Origin: Calliopsis andreniformis
Taxonomy: Eukaryota; Arthropoda; Insecta; Hymenoptera; Andrenidae
Assembly (NCBI RefSeq): GCF_051401765.1
Contig: NW_027480450.1
Span: 1,240,001-1,304,000 of the forward strand
Direction of reading: 5' to 3'
DNA length: 64,000 bases
A program made the position numbers and the translations under genes. Positions 26,309 to 40,877 of the stretch are shown piece after piece. Below the pieces are notes generated by a model. That model did no database searches and had not been told where the DNA came from. It saw only the letters and a list, made by a program, of their open reading frames with translations. Position 1 is the first letter of the stretch. Each line of letters opens with the position of its first letter.

Positions 26309-29300
26309 AATCTTCAAATCTATATCCACAAACATCAATTCTCATCACTCAACCCTCAACACTCTGTCCCCAATCCTCAATCCTCAATCCTCAATTCTCA
26401 ATCTTCGATCCCCTATACTGAATATTCAATCCTCAATCCTCAATCTTCAATCCTCAATCCTCAACACTCATTCTTCATTCCTCAATACACAATCCTCAAT
26501 CTTCAATCCTCAACCCTCAATCCTCAATACTCAATCCTCAATCCTCAGCCCTCAGTCCTCAATCCTCAATCCTCAACCCTCAATCCTCAATCCTCAATCC
26601 TCAATCCTCAATCCTCAACCATCAATCCTCAGTCTTCAATACTCAATCCTCAATCCTCAATCCTCAGTCATCAATCCTTAATATTCAATACTCAATCGTC
26701 AATCCGCAGTCCTCAATCCTCAATCCACAATCCTCGTTCCTCAAACCTCAACCCTAAACCCTCAGTCCTCATACTCAATTCTAAATTCTCAATCCTCAAT
26801 CCTCAATCCTCAACCTTCAATCCTCAATAACCAATCTCCAATCCTAGATCCTCAATCGCCAATCCTCAATCCTTAATCCTCAATCTTCAACACTCAATCC
26901 CCAGTCCTCAATCTTCTATCCTCAATGCTCAATCCAAAATCCTCAATGCTCAATCCTCAATCTTCAATCCTCAATTCTCAATCCTCAATCTTCAATCCTC
27001 AATACCCAATCCTCAATCCTCAATCCTCAATCCTCATCCTTCAATTCTCAATACCGAATCCACAATCTTCAATCCTCAATCCTCAATCCTCAATTCTCAA
27101 TCCTCAATCCTCAACCGTCAGACCGCAAACATTAATACTCAAACCTCAGTCCTCGTCCTCAGTCCACAACCCTCAATACGCAATCCTCAATCTTCAAGCA
27201 TCAATATTCAACACTCAATCCTCAATCCTCAATACTCAATCCTCAATCCTCAATGTTCAATCCTCAATACCCAATCCTCAATCTTCCTTCCTCAATCCTC
27301 AATCCTCAATCCTCAATCCTCAATCCTCAGTCCTCAAACTTCAATCCAGAATCCTCAATCCTGAATCCTCAATCTTCAGCCCTCAGTCCTCAACAATCAG
27401 TTTTCAATCCTCAGTCACCAACAGAATATCCTCAATTCACAGTTTTCAATACTCAATACTCAATCTGCAATCCTCAAATCTCTATGCACAAACATCAATT
27501 CTCATCACTCAACCCTCAACGCTCAGTCCCCAATCCTCAATCTTCAATCCTCAATCCTCAATCCTCAATCGTCAATCTTCAATCTTCAATCCTCAATACT
27601 CAACCTTCAATCCTCAATCCTCAATCCTCAATCATCAATCCTCAATCCTCAATGGTCAGTCTTCAATCCTCAATACTCAATCTTCAATCCTCAATCCTCA
27701 ATCCTCAATCCTCAATCCTCATTCTACAATCCTCAATTCCCAATCCTCAATCTTCAATCCTCAATCCTCAATCCTCAATTCTCAATCCTCAACCCTCAGT
27801 TCTCAGTCCTTAAGCCACAATCCTCAGCCCTCGGCGCTCATCCTCAATCCTCAAACCTCAATCCTCAATCCTCAACCTTCAATCCTCAATACTCAATCTG
27901 CAATCCTCAAATCTCTATCCACAAACATCAATTCTCATCACTCAACCGTCAACGCTCAGTCCCCAATCCTCAATTTTCAGTCCTCAATCCTCAATCCTCA
28001 ATCGTCAATCTTCAACCTTCAATCCTCAATACTCAATCTTCAATCGTCAATCCTCAATACTCAATCTTCAATCCTCAATCCTCAACCCTCAATCCTCGAT
28101 ACTCAACCCTCAATCCTCAATCTTCAATCCTCAATACTCAATCTTCAACCCTCAATCCTCAATCCTCAATCCTCAATCCTCATTCTTCAATCCTCAATAC
28201 CCAATCCTCAATCTTCAATCCTCAATCCTCAATCCTCAATCCTCAATCCTCAATCTTCCATCCTCAATCCTCAATCCTCAATCCTCAATCCTCAATCCTC
28301 AGTCCTCAAACTTCAATCCAGAATCCTCAATCCTGAATCCTCAATCTTCAGCCCTGAGTCCTCAACAATCAGTTGTCAATCCTCAGTCACCAACAGAATA
28401 TCCTCAGTTCACAGTTTTCAATACTCAATACTCAATCTGCAATCCTCAAATCTCTATCCACAAACATCAATTCTCATCACTCAACCCTCAACGCTCAGTC
28501 CCCAATCCTCAATCTTCAATCCTCAATCCTCAATCCTCAATCGTCAATATTCAATACTCAATCGTCAATACGCAGTCCTCAATCCTCAATCCTCAATACT
28601 CAATCCTCAATCCTCAATCCTCAATCCTCATTCTTCAATTCTCAATACCCAATCCACAATCTTCAATCCTCAATCCTCAACCCTCAGACCGCAAACATTA
28701 ATACTCAAACCTCAGTCCTCGTCCTCAGTCCACAACCCTCAATACTCAATCTTCAATCTTCAAGCATCAATATTCAATATTCAATCCTCAATCCTCAATC
28801 CTCAATCCTCCATCCTCAATACTCAAGCTTCAATCCTCAATCCTCAATCCTAGATTCTCACTCCTCAATCCTCCATCCTCAATCTTCAATCCTCAATAGT
28901 CAATCTTCAATACTCAATCCTCAATCCTCAACCCTCAATCCTCAATCTTCAACCCTCAACACTCAATCTTCAATCCTTAATCCTCAATCCTCAATCCTCA
29001 ATCCTCAAACCTCAATCCTCAATCCTCAATCTTCAATCCTCAATACTCAATCTTCAATCCTCAATCCTCAATTCTCAATCCTCAATACTCAATCCTCAAT
29101 CGTCAATCCTCAATCCCCAATCCTCAATCTTCAATCCTCAATACTCAATCTTCTATCCTCAATCCTCAATCCACAATCCTCAATCCTCAATACTCAATCC
29201 TCAACCTTCGATCCTCAATACTCAATCTTCAATCCTCAATCCTAAATTCTCAATCCTCAATCCTCATACTTCAATCCTCAATACCCAATCCTCAATCTTC

Positions 29301-31332
29301 AATCCTCAATCCTCAGTCCTCAATTCTCAATCCTCAATCCTCAGTCCTCAGACCTCAAACATCAATACTCAACCCTCAGTCCTCGTCCTCAATCCACAAC
29401 CCTCAATCCTCAAACCTCAATCTTCAATCCTCAGGCATCAATGCTCAATCCTCAATCGTCAATCCTCAATCCTCAATCTTCAATCCTCAATACTCAATCT
29501 TCAATCCTCAATCCTCAGTCCTCAATCCTCAATCTTCAATCCTCAGTCCCTAATCCTCAATCTTCAATCCTCAATAATCAATCCTCAATCCTCAATCCTC
29601 AATCCTCAACCTTCAATACCCAATCGTCACTCCTCAGTCCTCAATCCTCAATACTCAATCCTCCATCCTCAATCTTCAATCCTCAATCCTCAACACTCAT
29701 TCTTCATTCCTCAATACACAATTCTCAATCTTCAATCCTCAACCCTCAATCCTCAATTCTCAATCCTCAATCCTCAGCCCTCAGTCCTCAATCCTCAATC
29801 CTCAACCCTCAATCCTCAATCCTCAATCCTCAATCCTCAATCCTCAATCCTCAATCCTCAACCATCAATCCTCAGTCTTCAATACTCAATCCTCAATCCT
29901 CAATCCTCAGTCATCAATCCTTAATATTCAATACTCAATCGTCAATCCGCAGTCCTCAATCCTCAATCCACAATCCTCGTTCCTCAAACCTCAACCCTAA
30001 ACCCTCAGTCCTCATCCTCAATTCTAAATTCTCAATCCTCAATCCTCAATCCTCAACCTTCAATCCTCAATAACCAATCTCCAATCCTAGATCCTCAATC
30101 CCCAATCCTCAATCCTTAATCCTCAATCTTCAACACTCAATCCCCAGTCCTCAATCTTCTATCCTCAATGCTCAAACCAAAATCATCAATGCTCAATCCT
30201 CAATCTTCAATCCTCAATTCTCAATCCTCAATCTTCAATCCTCAATACCCAATCCTCAATCCTCAATCCTCAATCCTCATCCTTCAATTCTCAATACCCA
30301 ATCCACAATCTTCAATCCTCAATCCTCAATCCTCAATTCTCAATCCTCAATCCTCAACCGTCAGACCGCAAACATTAATACTCAAACCTCAGTCCTCGTC
30401 CTCAGTCCACAACCCTCAATACTCAATCCTCAATCTTCAAGCATCAATATTCAACACTCAATCCTCAATCCTCAATACTCAATCCTCAATCCTCAATGTT
30501 CAATCCTCAATACCCAATCCTCAATCTTCCTTCCTCAATCCTCAATCCTCAATCCTCAATCCTCAATCCTCATTCTACAATCCTCAATTCCCAATCCTCA
30601 ATCTTCAATCCTCAATCCTCAATCCTCAATTCTCAATCCTCAACCCTCAGTCCTCAGTCCTTAAGCCACAATCCTCAGCCCTCGGCCCTCATCCACAATC
30701 CTCAAACCTCAATCCTCAATCCTCAACCTTCAATCCTCAATACTCAATCTGCAATCCTCAAATCTCTATCCACAAACATCAATTCTCATCACTCAACCCT
30801 CAACGCTCAGTCCCCAATCCTCAATCCTCAATCTTCAATCCTCAATCATCAATCCTCAATCCTCAATCCTTAATCTTCAATTCTCAATCCTCAATCATCA
30901 ATCCTCAATACACAATCTTCAATCCTCAATCCACAATACTCAATCCTCAATTCTCAATCCTCAATCCTCAATCATCAGGCCTCAAACCTCAATCCTCAAC
31001 CCTCGGCCCTCATCCTCAATCCTCAATCATCAATCCTCAATCCTCAATCCTCAATCCTCAATCTTCAATCCTCAATTCTCAATCCTCAATCTTCAATCCT
31101 CAATACTCAATCCTCAATCCTCAATCCTCAATCCTCATTCTTCAATTCTCAATACCCAATCCACAATCTTCAATCCTCAATACCCAATCCTCAATCTTCA
31201 ATCCTCAATCCTCAATCCTCAATCCTGAATCCTCAATCGTCAGCCCTGATTCCTCAACAATCAGTTGTCAATCCTCAGACCTCAATAGAATATCCTCAGT
31301 TCACAGTTTTCAATACTCAATACTCAATCTGC
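26309..31332 (+). repeat. HOR B copy, 5024-base period
   Basis: Anchors at 26925, 27253 and 28373 recur exactly 5024 bases downstream (31949, 32277, 33397). The start is marked by the variant CAATCTTCAAATCTATATCC, which also begins copies near 31.33, 38.94 and 42.34 kb and partial ones near 48.37 kb. The part after about 28590 belongs to the pair with 18890-21108 and, at offset 17558, with about 46150-47600. This unit is therefore assembled from pieces with separate duplication histories. Confidence 0.85.
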
Positions 31333-33600
31333 AATCTTCAAATCTATATCCACAAACATCAATTCTCATCACTCAACCCTCAACACTCTGTCCCCAATCC
31401 TCAATCCTCAATCCTCAATTCTCAATCTTCGATCCCCTATACTGAATATTCAATCCTCAATCCTCAATCTTCAATCCTCAATCCTCAACACTCATTCTTC
31501 ATTCCTCAATACACAATCCTCAATCTTCAATCCTCAACCCTCAATCCTCAATACTCAATCCTCAATCCTCAGCCCTCAGTCCTCAATCCTCAATCCTCAA
31601 CCCTCAATCCTCAATCCTCAATCCTCAATCCTCAATCCTCAACCATCAATCCTCAGTCTTCAATACTCAATCCTCAATCCTCAATCCTCAGTCATCAATC
31701 CTTAATATTCAATACTCAATCGTCAATCCGCAGTCCTCAATCCTCAATCCACAATCCTCGTCCCTCAAACCTCAACCCTAAACCCTCAGTCCTCATACTC
31801 AATTCTAAATTCTCAATCCTCAATCCTCAATCCTCAACCTTCAATCCTCAATAACCAATCTCCAATCCTAGATCCTCAATCGCCAATCCTCAATCCTTAA
31901 TCCTCAATCTTCAACACTCAATCCCCAGTCCTCAATCTTCTATCCTCAATGCTCAATCCAAAATCATCAATGCTCAATCCTCAATCTTCAATCCTCAATT
32001 CTCAATCCTCAATCTTCAATCCTCAATACCCAATCCTCAATCCTCAATCCTCAATCCTCATCCTTCAATTCTCAATACCCAATCCACAATCTTCAATCCT
32101 CAATCCTCAATCCTCAATTCTCAATCCTCAATCCTCAACCGTCAGACCGCAAACATTAATACTCAAACCTCAGTCCTCGTCCTCAGTCCACAACCCTCAA
32201 TACGCAATCCTCAATCTTCAAGCATCAATATTCAACACTCAATCCTCAATCCTCAATACACAATCCTCAATCCTCAATGTTCAATCCTCAATACCCAATC
32301 CTCAATCTTCCTTCCTCAATCCTCAATCCTCAATCCTCAATCCTCAATCCTCAGTCCTCAAACTTCAATCCAGAATCCTCAATCCTGAATCCTCAATCTT
32401 CAGCCCTCAGTCCTCAACAATCAGTTGTCAATCCTCAGTCACCAACAGAATATCCTCAATTCACAGTTTTCAATACTCAATACTCAATCTGCAATCCTCA
32501 AATCTCTATGCACAAACATCAATTCTCATCACTCAACCCTCAACGCTCAGTCCCCAATCCTCAATCTTCAATCCTCAATCCTCAATCCTCAATCGTCAAT
32601 CTTCAATCTTCAATCCTCAATACTCAACCTTCAATCCTCAATCCTCAATCCTCAATCATCAATCCTCAATCCTCAATGGTCAGTCTTCAATCCTCAATAC
32701 TCAATCTTCAATCCTCAATCCTCAATCCTCAATCCTCAATCCTCATTCTACAATCCTCAATTCCCAATCCTCAATCTTCAATCCTCAATCCTCAATCCTC
32801 AATTCTCAACCCTCAACCCTCAGTTCTCAGTCCTTAAGCCACAATCCTCAGCCCTCGGCCCTCATCCTCAATCCTCAAACCTCAATCCTCAATCCTCAAC
32901 CTTCAATCCTCAATACTCAATCTGCAATCCTCAAATCTCTATCCACAAACATCAATTCTCATCACTCAACCCTCAACGCTCAGTCCCCAATCCTCAATTT
33001 TCAGTCCTCAATCCTCAATCCTCAATCGTCAATCTTCAACCTTCAATCCTCAATACTCAATCTTCAATCGTCAATCCTCAATACTCAATCTTCAATCCTC
33101 AATCCTCAACCCTCAATCCTCGATACTCAACCCTCAATCCTCAATCTTCAATCCTCAATACTCAATCTTCAACCCTCAATCCTCAATCCTCAATCCTCAA
33201 TCCTCATTCTTCAATCCTCAATACCCAATCCTCAATCTTCAATCCTCAATCCTCAATCCTCAATCCTCAATCCTCAATCTTCCATCCTCAATCCTCAATC
33301 CTCAATCCTCAATCCTCAATCCTCAGTCCTCAAACTTCAATCCAGAATCCTCAATCCTGAATCCTCAATCTTCTGCCCTGAGTCCTCAACAATCAGTTGT
33401 CAATCCTCAGTCACCAACAGAATATCCTCAGTTCACAGTTTTCAATACTCAATACTCAATCTGCAATCCTCAAATCTCTAACCACAAACATCAATTCTCA
33501 TCACTCAACCCTCAACGCTCAGTCCCCAATCCTCAATCCTCAATCCTCAATCGTCAATATTCAATACTCAATCGTCAATCCGCAGTCCTCAATCCTGAAT
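31333..33600 (+). repeat. HOR B, partial second copy (offset 5024)
   Basis: This matches 26309-28575 at a constant offset of 5024. Differences are isolated bases, such as AATCATCAATGC against AATCCTCAATGC near 31967 and GTTGTC against GTTTTC near 32428. The pairing ends near 33.58 kb, where the two copies continue with different modules. Confidence 0.85.
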
Positions 33601-34800
33601 CCTCAATCCTCGTTCCTCAAACCTCAATCCTAAACCCTCAGTCCTCATCCTCAATTCTAAATTCTCAATCCTCAATCCTCAATCCTCAACCTTCAATCCT
33701 CAATAACCAATCTCCAATCTTAGATCCTCAATCCCCAATCCTCAATCCTTAATCCTCAATCTTCAACCCTCAATCCCCAGTCCTCAATCTTCTGTACTCA
33801 ATGCTCAATCCAATATCCTCAATGCTCAATCCTCAATCTTCAATCCTCAATTCTCAATCCTCAATCTTCAATCCTCAATACTCAATCCTCAATCCTCAAT
33901 CCTCAATCCTCATTCTTCAATTCTCAATACCCAATCCACAATCTTCAATCCTCAATCCTCAATCCTCAATTCTCAATCCTCAATCCTCAACCCTCAGACC
34001 GCAAACATTAATACTCAAACCTCAGTCCTCGTCCTCAGTCCACAACCCTCAATACTCAATCCTCAATCTTCAAGCATCAATATTCAATATTCAATCCTCA
34101 ATCCTCAATCCTCAATCCTCAATCCTCAATCCTCAATGTTCATTCCTCAATACCCAATCCTCAATCTTCAATCCTCTATCCTCAATCCTCAATCATCAAT
34201 CCTCAATCCTCAATCCTCAATCCTCAATCCTTAATCCTCAATCCTGAATCCTCAATCATCAATCCTCAATACTCAATCTTCAATCCTCAATCCTTAGTCC
34301 TCTATCCTCAGTTCTCAATCCTCAATCCTCAATTATCAGACCTCTAACATCAATACTCAACCCTCAGTCCTCGTCCTCAACCCACAGCCATCAATACTCA
34401 ATTCTCAATCTTCAATCATCAATATTCAACCTTCAATCCTCAATCCTCAATCCTCAATCCTCAATCCTCAATGTTCAATCCTCAATACCCAATCCTCAAT
34501 CTTCCTTCCTCAATCCTCAATCCTCAATCCTCAATCCTCAATCCTCAATCCTCAGTCCTCAAACTTCAATCCAGAATCCTCAATCCTGAATCCTCAATCT
34601 TCAGCCCTGAGTCCTCAACAATCAGTTGTCAATCCTCAGACACCAACAGAATATTCTCAATTCACAGTTTTCAATACTCAATACTCAATCTGCAATCCTC
34701 AATCCTCAATCCTCAATTCTTAACCCTCAACCCTCAGTCCTCAGTCCTTAAACCTCAATCCTCAGCCATCAGCCCTCATCCTCAATCCTCAATCCTCAAT
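33360..34800 (+). repeat. Segment duplicated at 50329-51769
   Basis: Anchors at 33397, 33801 and 34471 recur at 50366, 50770 and 51440, all at offset 16969. The rare variants CTCAATCCAATATCC (near 33808) and GAATATTCTCAATTC (near 34645) appear in both copies, so the pair shares a private history. Confidence 0.85.
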
Positions 34801-35990
34801 CTTCAATCCTCAATCTTCAATCCTGAATACTCAATCTTCAATCCTCAATACTCAATCTTCAATCTCTGATCCTCAATCCTCAATCCTCAATCATCAGACC
34901 TCAAACATCAATACTCAACCCTCAGTCCTCGTCCTCAATCCACAGCCCTCAATACTCAATCCTCAATCTTCAATCCTCAATCCTCAATACTCAATCCTCA
35001 ATCTTCCATTCTCAATCCTCAATCCTCAATCCTCAATCCTCAGTCCTCAAACCTCAATCCTGAATCCTCAATCCTGAAACCTCAATCTTCAGCCCAGAGT
35101 CCTCAACAGTCAGTTGTCAATCCTCAGTCCTCAACAGAATATCCTCAATTCACAGTTTTCAATACTCAATACTCAGCCTGCAATCCTCAAATCTCTATCC
35201 ACAAACATCAGTTCTCATCACTCAACCCTCAACGCTCGGTCCCCAATCCTCAGTCTTCAATCCTCAATCCTCAATCCTCAATCGTCAATCTTCAATACTC
35301 AATCCTCAATACTCAATCCTCAATCCTCAATCCTCATTCTTCAATCCTCAATACCCAATCCACAATCTTCAATCCTCAGTCCTCAATCCTCAATTCTCAA
35401 TCCTCAATCCTCAACCCTCAGACCGCAAACATTAATACTCAAACCTCAGCCCTCGTCCTCAATCCACAACCCTCAATCCTCAATCCTTAATCTTCAATCA
35501 TCAATATTCAATCTTCAATCCTCTATCCTCAATACTCAATCCTCAATCCTCAATCCTCAATGTTCAATCCTCAATACCCAATCCTCAATCTTCAATCCTC
35601 AATCCTCAATGCTCAATTTTCAATCCTCAATCCTCAATCCTCAATCCTTAATCCTCAATCCTCAATCCTCAATCATCAATCCTCAATACACAATCTTCAA
35701 TCCTCAATCCACAATCCTCAATCCTCAATTCTCAATCCTCAATCCTCAATCATCAGACCTCAAACCTCAATCCTCAACCCTCAGCCCTCATCCTCAATCC
35801 TCAATCATCAATCCTCAATCCTCAATCCTCAATCCTCAACCTTGAATCCTCAATTCTCAATCCTCAATCTTCAATCCTCAATACTCAATCCTCAATCCTC
35901 AATCCTCAATCCTCATTCTTCAATTCTCAATACCCAATCCACAATCTTCAATCCTCAATCCTCAATCCTCAATGTTCAATCCTCAATACC
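34801..35990 (+). repeat. A-type array within the middle domain
   Basis: The anchor near 35136-35156 (CAACAGAATATCC, then CAGCCTGCAATCC) is the HOR A start. The following 400-800 bases match 4767 onward and 17060 onward. The stretch links the pair ending near 34800 with the 18080-offset segment that starts near 35991. Confidence 0.8.
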
Positions 35991-38151
35991 CAATCCTCAA
36001 TCTTCAATCCTCAATCCTCAATCCTCAATCATCAATCCTCAATCCTCAACCCTCAATCCTCAATCCTTAATCCTCAATCCTGAATCCTCAATCTTCAGCC
36101 CTGAGTCCTCAACAGTCAGTTGTCAATCCTCAGTCACCAGCAGAATATCCTCAATTCACAGTTTTCAATACTCAATACTCAATCTGCAATCCTCAAATCT
36201 CTATCCACAAACATCAATTCTCATCACTCAACCCTCAACGCTCAGTCCCCAATCCTCAATCTTCAATCCTCAATCCCCAATCCTCAATCGTCAATCTTCA
36301 ATCTTCAATCCTCAATACTCAATCTTCAATCCTCAATCCTCAATCCCCAATCATCAGTCCTCAATCCTCAATCTTCAGTCTTCAATCCTCAATACTCAAT
36401 CTTCAATCCTCAATCCTCAATCCTCAATCCTCAATCCTCAATCTTCAATCCTCAATACTCAATCTTCAACCCTCAATCCTCAATCCTCAATCCTCAATCC
36501 TCATTCTTCAATCCTCAATACCCAATCCTCAATCTTCTATCCTCAATCCTCAATCCTCAATCCTCAATCCTCAATCTTCCATCCTCAATCCTCAATCCTC
36601 AATCCTCAATCCTCAATCCTCAGTCCTCAAACTTCAATCCAGAGTCCTCAATCCTGAATCCTCAATCTTCAGCCCTGAGTCCTCAACAATCAGTTGTCAA
36701 TCCTCAGTCACCAACAGAATATCCTCAGTTCACAGTTTTCAATACTCAATACTCAATCTTCAATCCTCAAATCCCTATCCACACACATCAATTCTCATCA
36801 CTCAACCCTCAACGCTCAGTCCCCAATCCTCAATCTTCAATCCTCAATCCTCAATCCTCAATCGTCAATATTCAATACTCAATCGTCAATTCGCAGTCCT
36901 CAATCCTCAATCTTCAATCCTCAATACTCAATCTTCTATCCTCAATCCTCAATCCTCAATCTTCAATCCTCAATACTCAATCCTCAATCCTCAATCCTCA
37001 ATCCTCATTCTTCAATTCTCAATACCCAATCCACAATCTTCAATCCTCAATCCTCAACCCTCAGACCGCAAACATTAATACTCAAACCTCAGTCCTCGTC
37101 CTCAGTCCACAACCCTCAATACTCAATCTTCAATCTTCAAGCATCAATATTCAATATTCAATCCTCAATCCTCAATCCTCAATCCTCCATCCTCAATACT
37201 CAAGCTTCAATCCTCAATCCTCAATCCTAGATTCTCACTCCTCAATCCTCCATCCTCAATCTTCAATCCTCAATAGTCAATCTTCAATACTCAATCCTCA
37301 ATCCTCAACCCTCAATCCTCAATCTTCAATCCTCAACACTCAATCTTCAATCCTTAATCCTCAATCCTCAATCCTCAATCCTCAAACCTCAATCCTCAAT
37401 CCTCAATCTTCAATCCTCAATACTCAATCTTCAATCCTCAATCCTCAATTCTCAATCCTCAATACTCAATCCTCAATCGTCAATCCTCAATCCCCAATCC
37501 TCAATCTTCAATCCTCAATACTCAATCTTCTATCCTCAATCCTCAATCCACAATCCTCAATCCTCAATACTCAATCCTCAACCTTCGATCCTCAATACTC
37601 AATCTTCAATCCTCAATCCTAAATTCTCAATCCTCAATCCTCATTCTTCAATCCTCAATACCCAATCCTCAATCTTCAATCCTCAATCCTCAGTCCTCAA
37701 TTCTCAATCCTCAATCCTCAGTCCTCAGACCTCAAACATCAATACTCAACCCTCAGTCCTCGTCCTCAATCCACAACCCTCAATCCTCAAACCTCAATCT
37801 TCAATCCTCAGGCATCAATGCTCAATCCTCAATCGTCAATCCTCAATCCTCAATCTTCAATCCTCAATACTCAATCTTCAATCCTCAATCCTCAATCCTC
37901 AGTCCTCAATCCTCAATCTTCAATCCTCAGTCCCTAATCCTCAATCTTCAATCCTCAATAATCAATCCTCAATCCTCAATCCTCAATCCTCAACCTTCAA
38001 TACCCAATCGTCACTCCTCAGTCCTCAATCCTCAATACTCAATCCTCCATCCTCAATCTTCAATCCTCAATCCTCAACACTCATTCTTCATTCCTCAATA
38101 CACAATCCTCAATCTTCAATCCTCAACCCTCAATCCTCAATTCTCAATCCT
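35991..38151 (+). repeat. Distant duplicate of 17911-20057
   Basis: The offset is 18080, with two later steps of +7 (to 18087 and 18094). The anchors at 36120 and 36694 pair with 18040 and 18614. From about 37475 onward it is also the start of the left 3403-base unit, so the two duplications overlap. This shows the order of events: the 3403-base duplication copied sequence already shared with 19 kb. Confidence 0.85.
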
Positions 38152-40877
38152 CAATCCTCAATCCTCAATCCTCATTCTACAATCCTCAATTCCCAATCCT
38201 CAATCTTCAATCCTCAATCCTCAATCCTCAATTCTCAATCCTCAACCCTCAGTCCTCAGTCCTTAAGCCACAATCCTCAGCCCTCGGCCCTCATCCACAA
38301 TCCTCAAACCTCAATCCTCAATCCTCAACCTTCAATCCTCAATACTCAATCTGCAATCCTCAAATCTCTATCCACAAACATCAATTCTCATCACTCAACC
38401 CTCAACGCTCAGTCCCCAATCCTCAATCCTCAATCTTCAATCCTCAATACTCAATCCTCAATCCTCAATCCTTAATCCTCAATCCTCAATCCTCAATCAT
38501 CAATCCTCAATACACAATCTTCAATCCTCAATCCACAATACTCAATCCTCAATTCTCAATCCTCAATCCTCAATCATCAGACCTCAAACCTCAATCCTCA
38601 ACCCTCAGCCCTCATCCTCAATCCTCAATCATCAATCCTCAATCCTCAATCCTCAATCCTCAATCTTCAATCCTCAATTCTCAATCCTCAATCTTCAATC
38701 CTCAATACTCAATCCTCAATCCTCGATCCTCAATCCTCATTCTTCAATTCTCAATACCCAATCCACAATCTTCAATCCTCAATACCCAATCCTCAATCTT
38801 CAATCCTCAATCCTCAATCCTCAATCCTGAATCCTCAATCGTCAGCCCTGATTCCTCAACAATCAGTTGTCAATCCTCAGACCTCAATAGGATATCCTCA
38901 GTTCACAGTTTTCAATACTCAATACTCAATCTGCAATCTTCAAATCTATATCCACAAACATCAATTCTCATCACTCAACCCTCAACACTCTGTCCCCAAT
39001 CCTCAATCCTCAATCCTCAATTCTCAATCTTCGATCCCCTATACTGAATATTCAATCCTCAATCCTCAATCTTCAATCCTCAATCCTCAACACTCATTCT
39101 TCATTCCTCAATACACAATCCTCAATCTTCAATCCTCAACCCTCAATCCTCAATACTCAATCCTCAATCCTCAGCCCTCAGTCCTCAGTCCTCAATCCTC
39201 AACCCTCCATCCTCAATCCTCAATCCTCAATCCTCAATCCTCAACCATCAATCCTCAGTCTTCAATACTCAATCCTCAATCCTCAATCCTCAGTCATCAA
39301 TCCTTAATATTCAATACTCAATCGTCAATCCGCAGTCCTCAATCCTCAATCCACAATCCTCGTTCCTCAAACCTCAACCCTAAACCCTCAGTCCTCATAC
39401 TCAATTCTAAATTCTCAATCCTCAATCCTCAATCCTCAACCTTCAATCCTCAATAACCAATCTCCAATCCTAGATCCTCAATCGCCAATCCTCAATCCTT
39501 AATCCTCAATCTTCAACACTCAATCCCCAGTCCTCAATCTTCTATCCTCAATGCTCAATCCAAAATCCTCAATGCTCAATCCTCAATCTTCAATCCTCAA
39601 TTCTCAATCCTCAATCTTCAATCCTCAATACCCAATCCTCAATCCTCAATCCTCAATCCTCATTCTTCAATTCTCAATACCGAATCCACAATCTTCAATC
39701 CTCAATCCTCAATCCTCAATTCTCAATCCTCAATCCTCAACCGTCAGACCGCAAACATTAATACTCAAACCTCAGTCCTCGTCCTCAGTCCACAACCCTC
39801 AATACGCAATCCTCAATCTTCAAGCATCAATATTCAACACTCAATCCTCAATCCTCAATACTCAATCCTCAATCCTCAATGTTCAATCCTCAATACCCAA
39901 TCCTCAATCTTCCTTCCTCAATCCTCAATCCTCAATCCTCAATCCTCAATCCTCAGTCCTCAAACTTCAATCCAGAATCCTCAATCCTGAATCCTCAATC
40001 TTCAGCCCTCAGTCCTCAACAATCAGTTTTCAATCCTCAGTCACCAACAGAATATCCTCAATTCACAGTTTTCAATACTCAATACTCAATCTGCAATCCT
40101 CAAATCTCTATGCACAAACATCAATTCTCATCACTCAACCCTCAACGCTCAGTCCCCAATCCTCAATCTTCAATCCTCAATCCTCAATCCTCAATCGTCA
40201 ATCTTCAATCTTCAATCCTCAATACCCAACCTTCAATCCTCAATCCTCAATCCTCAATCATCAATCCTCAATCCTCAATGGTCAGTCTTCAATCCTCAAT
40301 ACTCAATCTTCAATCCTCAATCCTCAATCCTCAATCCTCAATCCTCATTCTACAATCCTCAATTCCCAATCCTCAATCTTCAATCCTCAATCCTCAATCC
40401 TCAATTCTCAATCCTCAACCCTCAGTTCTCAGTCCTTAAGCCACAATCCTCAGCCCTCGGCCCTCATCCTCAATCCTCAAACCTCAATCCTCAATCCTCA
40501 ACCTTCAATCCTCAATACTCAATCTGCAATCCTCAAATCTCTATCCACAAACATCAATTCTCATCACTCAACCGTCAACGCTCAGTCCCCAATCCTCAAT
40601 TTTCAGTCCTCAATCCTCAATCCTCAATCGTCAATCTTCAACCTTCAATCCTCAATACTCAATCTTCAATCGTCAATCCTCAATACTCAATCTTCAATCC
40701 TCAATCCTCAACCCTCAATCCTCGATACTCAACCCTCAATCCTCAATCTTCAATCCTCAATACTCAATCTTCAACCCTCAATCCTCAATCCTCAATCCTC
40801 AATCCTCATTCTTCAATCCTCAATACCCAATCCTCAATCTTCAATCCTCAATCCTCAATCCTCAATCCTCAATCCTC
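37475..40877 (+). repeat. 3403-base tandem duplication, left copy
   Basis: The start is at the variant CAATCGTCAATCCTCAATCC near 37475; the same variant begins the right copy near 40878. Anchors at 37478, 38102, 38887 and 39551 recur at 40881, 41505, 42290 and 42954, all at offset 3403. Rare shared variants include CAATAGGATATCC (38887/42290) and AATACCCAACC (about 40221/43624 in the extended pair). I saw essentially no differences in the parts compared. Confidence 0.92.
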
